Assembly: GCA_013696185.1 (NCBI GenBank)
Contig: JACCZA010000035.1
Span: 1 to 8,899 of the forward strand
Reading direction: 5' to 3'
DNA: 8,899 bases
Origin: Actinomycetota bacterium
GTDB lineage: Bacteria; Actinomycetota; Thermoleophilia; Gaiellales; Gaiellaceae
Shown here: positions 6,928 through 8,899 of the stretch, one piece after another
Layout: each line of letters starts with the position of its first letter
How positions within the stretch are numbered: position 1 is the first letter of the stretch
Translations under genes and position numbers: made by a program
The notes under the pieces: generated by a model
Databases searched by the model: none
Told to the model about the DNA's origin: nothing
Seen by the model: the letters and a program-made list of their open reading frames with translations, nothing else

Positions 6928-7917
6928 CTACACGCGCGCCGCTTCGGCCTCGGGCCTCGGCGCCGTCGCCGCCGAGTGCTCGTGCCCCTCGAGCTCGGCC
7001 AGGTAGCGCTCCGCGTCGAGCGCCGCCATGCACCCGGACCCTGCTGCGGTGACCGCCTGGCGGTAGACGTGATCCTGGACGTCGCCCGCGGCAAAGACGC
7101 CGGGGATGTTCGTCTCGGTCGAGCCGGGCTGGGTGACGAGATAGCCGGCCTCGTCGTGATCGAGCTGGTCGAGGAAGAGCCGCGTGGCCGGATCGTGGCC
7201 GATCGCAACGAAGAGGCCGTCGGTGGGCAGCTCGCGTGTCTCGCCCGTCCGGATGTCTCGCAGGCGGACTCCGGTCAGCTTGCCCTCGGTGGCTCCGAGC
7301 ACGTGGTCGACCTCGGCATTCGTGACGAAGGTGATCTTCTCGTTGGCTCGTGCCCTGCTGACCATGATCTGCGCTGCGCGGAACTCGTCGCGCCGGTGGA
7401 CGAGCGTCACCTTCGACGCGAACTTCGTCAGGAAGAGCGCCTCCTCGAAGGCCGAGTCGCCGCCGCCCACCACGACGACCTCGCGGTCGCGGTAGAAGGG
7501 CGCGTCGCAGGTGGCGCAGTACGTCACGCCGCGGCCGTGTAGAGCAGTCTCCGACTCGAGGCCGAGCTGCCGGGCGGTCGCACCGGTCGCGACGATGACC
7601 GCCCGCGCGCGGTGCTCCTCCTCGCCGACGAAGGCACGGAACGGGCGCCGGGAGAAGTCGACCGCCGTGACGTCGTCGGTGACGAACTCCGTGCCGAAGT
7701 GCTCGGCCTGGCGGCGGAAGTCCTGCATCATGGTCGGGCCGAGGACACCGTCTGCGTACCCGGGGTAGTTCTCGACGTCGCTCGTGATCATGAGCTGGCC
7801 GCCCCACTGGAACCCCTCGATCACGAGTGGTCTCAGATTTGCCCGCGCCGCATACAGGGCCGCCGTGTACGCGGCCGGCCCGCCGCCGATGATGATCAGG
7901 TCTCTCTCCTCTGTCAC
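6928..7917 (-). CDS. trxB: Thioredoxin reductase (NADPH)
   Basis: Flavoenzyme that passes electrons from NADPH through FAD and a cysteine pair to thioredoxin in the cytoplasm. The 329-residue product has the low-molecular-weight bacterial layout: FAD motif LIIIGGGPAAYTAALYAARA (GGGPAA at 11-16), redox-active C134-A-T-C137 within YCATCDAPFY, an NADPH Rossmann motif VVVVGGGDSAFEEA, the HRRDEFRA phosphate-binding motif, and the FAD-contacting IPGVFAAGDV near the C-terminus. The last ~20 residues are an Ala/Glu/Pro-rich tail beyond the usual family end. The start chosen is GTG 7917, preceded by GGAGGAG five to three bases upstream, giving the usual short N-terminus; a TTG at 7929 lies within the Shine-Dalgarno itself. 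No thioredoxin gene is adjacent in the window. It heads a leftward run of three genes and is divergent from the eRF1-like gene. Confidence 0.96.
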   Translation of the reverse strand: MTEERDLIIIGGGPAAYTAALYAARANLRPLVIEGFQWGGQLMITSDVENYPGYADGVLGPTMMQDFRRQAEHFGTEFVTDDVTAVDFSRRPFRAFVGEEEHRARAVIVATGATARQLGLESETALHGRGVTYCATCDAPFYRDREVVVVGGGDSAFEEALFLTKFASKVTLVHRRDEFRAAQIMVSRARANEKITFVTNAEVDHVLGATEGKLTGVRLRDIRTGETRELPTDGLFVAIGHDPATRLFLDQLDHDEAGYLVTQPGSTETNIPGVFAAGDVQDHVYRQAVTAAGSGCMAALDAERYLAELEGHEHSAATAPRPEAEAARV

Positions 7918-7933
7918 GATCTCCTCCAAGCCT

Positions 7934-7956
7934 CTATCGGCCGAATGTGGCCATAG
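7934..7956. repeat. Inverted repeat upstream of trxB (possible operator or leader hairpin)
   Basis: CTAT (7934-7937) and GGCC (7939-7942) pair with GGCC (7949-7952) and ATAG (7953-7956), giving an 8-bp stem with one bulged C at 7938 and a six-base loop, GAATGT. It lies 17 bases from the trxB start, immediately upstream of its ribosome binding site. It sits in one of the few relatively AT-containing stretches of the window (about 7934-7970), where the trxB promoter is also expected. I could not identify convincing -35 and -10 boxes. It could bind a regulator or fold in the mRNA leader. Confidence 0.4.
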
Positions 7957-8086
7957 ATGGAGTAAACGACCTCAGCCGGCCAGACGTTCCACCCGGCGCC
8001 GCTGCGCGCTCCTCGGAGGCAGCCACGCACCGGCGGGGTCGCGGGCTCGGCGCAGGTGGAGAGGGCATGCCGTGCAGCGTAGGCTC

Positions 8087-8092
8087 TAGGAT
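8087..8092 (+). promoter_or_regulatory. Possible -10 box of the eRF1-like gene
   Basis: TAGGAT resembles the TAnnnT -10 consensus seen in high-GC actinobacteria and lies about 30 bases before the start codon, leaving room for the ribosome binding site. No TTGAC-like -35 element sits at the expected distance (around 8064-8069 reads GGCATG), so the call is weak. Confidence 0.25.
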
Positions 8093-8101
8093 CGCGCCCC
8101 G

Positions 8102-8112
8102 GCGGAGAGGAG
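8102..8112 (+). promoter_or_regulatory. Ribosome binding site of the eRF1-like gene
   Basis: GGAGAGGAG ends eight bases before the ATG at 8121, a strong Shine-Dalgarno match at normal spacing that fixes the start of the partial gene at the right edge. Confidence 0.6.
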
Positions 8113-8120
8113 AACGAAGC

Positions 8121-8899
8121 ATGGTCGAGACGGTGAAGTGGGAGACGCTGCGCGAGCTCGCGGCCTTTCGGGCCGAGCTCGGCTGCGCGATCAGCCTGTT
8201 CCTGAACCTCGACCCGAGCGTCTCGCCGACTGCCGCCGACGCGGAGACGCGACTGCACTCGTTGCTCGGGACGGGCGAGCGAAGTGACGGCGCGGCGAGG
8301 GAGCACCTCGACCACGAGGCCCGCGAAGCGCTGAAGGCCGACCTGGAGCGCATTCGCGGCTACGTCGAGAACGAGTTCGACCGGACCGGCGTCCAGGGGC
8401 TCGCGATCTTTGCTGCCGGGCTCGACGGCGTGTGGCGTCCGCTGCCCCTCGTCAAGCCCGTTGCCGACGGTGTGAGCGTCGGCTCGACCTTCGCCTTGGC
8501 CCCGCTCGTCGGCCATCTCGACACGCGCGAGGCGCTCGTCGCAGTCATCAGCCGGGAGCACGGCGAGCTCTTCCGGGTCGACGACGGGCGGCTCGAGGAG
8601 GTCGTCGACAAGTCGGAGGAGACCCCGAGACGCCACGACCAGGGTGGCCGATCGCAGGCGCGCTTCCAGCGGCACGTGGACGAGGTCTCGGCAGAGCACC
8701 TGCGCACCGTGGCCGACGAGCTCAACCGTCAGATCCGCGCCGTCGACGACCCGGACCTCGTGATCGTGTGTCCCGAGCCGATCCGCAGCACCGTCGAGAC
8801 GCTCCTGGCCAAAGAGGCGAAGGACGCGCTCGCCGGCTGGGCGAGCGCGGAGGCGCACGCGCGGCCGGCCGAGCTCTTCGAGATCGTGCAGCCGCTGCT
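8121..8899 (+). CDS. Bacterial eRF1-like (baeRF/Vms1-type) protein, N-terminal part (3' end outside the window)
   Basis: The frame runs from ATG 8121 without a stop to the right edge: 259 residues, probably about two thirds of the protein. The start is supported by GGAGAGGAG upstream. The sequence resembles the bacterial archaeo-eukaryotic release-factor family. It has an N-terminal segment (about 8-34) ending in SLFLNLDPS, a middle GLAIFAAG...WRPLPL segment, LAPLVGHLD, a strand pair AVISREHGELFRVDDGRL, and the diagnostic loop GGRSQARFQR at residues 175-184. That loop corresponds to the GGQ-like loop of eRF1 and the Vms1/ANKZF1 peptidyl-tRNA hydrolases, with Q179 as the candidate catalytic glutamine. 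A helix (HVDEVSAEHLRTVADELNR) and VIVCPEP follow as in the family. By analogy it may release peptides from stalled ribosomes or cleave tRNA, but bacterial members are largely uncharacterised. It stands alone on the + strand, divergent from trxB, and has no signal peptide. Confidence 0.75.
   Translation, partial: MVETVKWETLRELAAFRAELGCAISLFLNLDPSVSPTAADAETRLHSLLGTGERSDGAAREHLDHEAREALKADLERIRGYVENEFDRTGVQGLAIFAAGLDGVWRPLPLVKPVADGVSVGSTFALAPLVGHLDTREALVAVISREHGELFRVDDGRLEEVVDKSEETPRRHDQGGRSQARFQRHVDEVSAEHLRTVADELNRQIRAVDDPDLVIVCPEPIRSTVETLLAKEAKDALAGWASAEAHARPAELFEIVQPL

Larger units (their letters stand above)
7918..8120. other. Divergent intergenic region between trxB and the eRF1-like gene
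   Basis: This 203-base stretch separates two genes that face away from each other, so it should hold both promoters. The part next to trxB carries the inverted repeat and a more AT-containing run including TTTACT on the leftward strand (7959-7964). The centre (about 7975-8070) is GC-rich, with no recognisable gene or RNA. Open frames through it are continuations of shadow frames from the flanking genes. Confidence 0.6.

Noticed and set aside
6860..7807. A 315-codon - strand frame overlapping trxB in another frame
   Set aside because: Arg/Pro/Gly-rich shadow of trxB, whose own frame has all thioredoxin reductase motifs.
7914..8858. A 314-codon - strand frame across the intergenic region and the eRF1-like gene
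   Set aside because: It is antisense to a frame with family motifs and a good ribosome binding site, and its translation shows no known domain.
1..8899. CRISPR arrays, tRNA or rRNA genes, insertion sequences and attachment sites
   Set aside because: No regularly spaced repeats, cloverleaf-like segments, transposase genes or flanking terminal repeats were found on reading both strands.

Overview
The window is very GC-rich, with codon third positions dominated by G and C. It uses GTG starts, overlapping stop/start junctions and Shine-Dalgarno motifs, which suggests a high-GC actinobacterium. The gene order (AddB-like nuclease, AddA-like helicase-nuclease, endonuclease III) together with a GGxSQxRF-type release-factor-like protein would fit a deep-branching lineage such as Thermoleophilia. 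That placement is an inference from gene content, not a measured phylogeny.

Left half, + strand (1-5171): a tight DNA-repair operon. It holds the C-terminal part of an AddB-like PD-(D/E)XK nuclease (cut by the left edge), a complete AddA-like UvrD/RecB-family helicase-nuclease, and endonuclease III (nth). Stops and starts overlap at both junctions (GTGA at 1033-1036, TGATG at 4420-4424), so the three are probably translated from one mRNA. The first two should form a two-subunit end-resection machine for double-strand breaks; Nth removes oxidised pyrimidines. Both nuclease domains keep four cysteines in the iron-sulfur arrangement.

Middle to right, - strand (7917 down to 5153): three genes run leftwards. 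They are thioredoxin reductase (trxB), a small zinc-ribbon plus PAS protein, and an FAD-dependent oxidoreductase of the DAO/sarcosine-oxidase family. The PAS gene and the oxidoreductase are separated by 8 bases, with the ribosome binding site of the second overlapping the stop codon of the first. trxB is separated from them by 111 bases that contain two inverted repeats, possibly a terminator. The oxidoreductase and nth converge and overlap by 19 bases at their 3' ends.

Right edge, + strand (8121-8899, cut by the edge): the N-terminal 259 residues of a protein of the bacterial eRF1-like (baeRF/Vms1) family, divergent from trxB across a 203-base intergenic region. That region contains an inverted repeat just upstream of the trxB ribosome binding site and a weak possible promoter for the + strand gene.

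No tRNA, rRNA, CRISPR array, insertion sequence or phage gene was seen. Most of the window looks like ordinary chromosomal housekeeping. The least conventional parts are the zinc-ribbon/PAS protein between two flavoenzymes and the baeRF protein.
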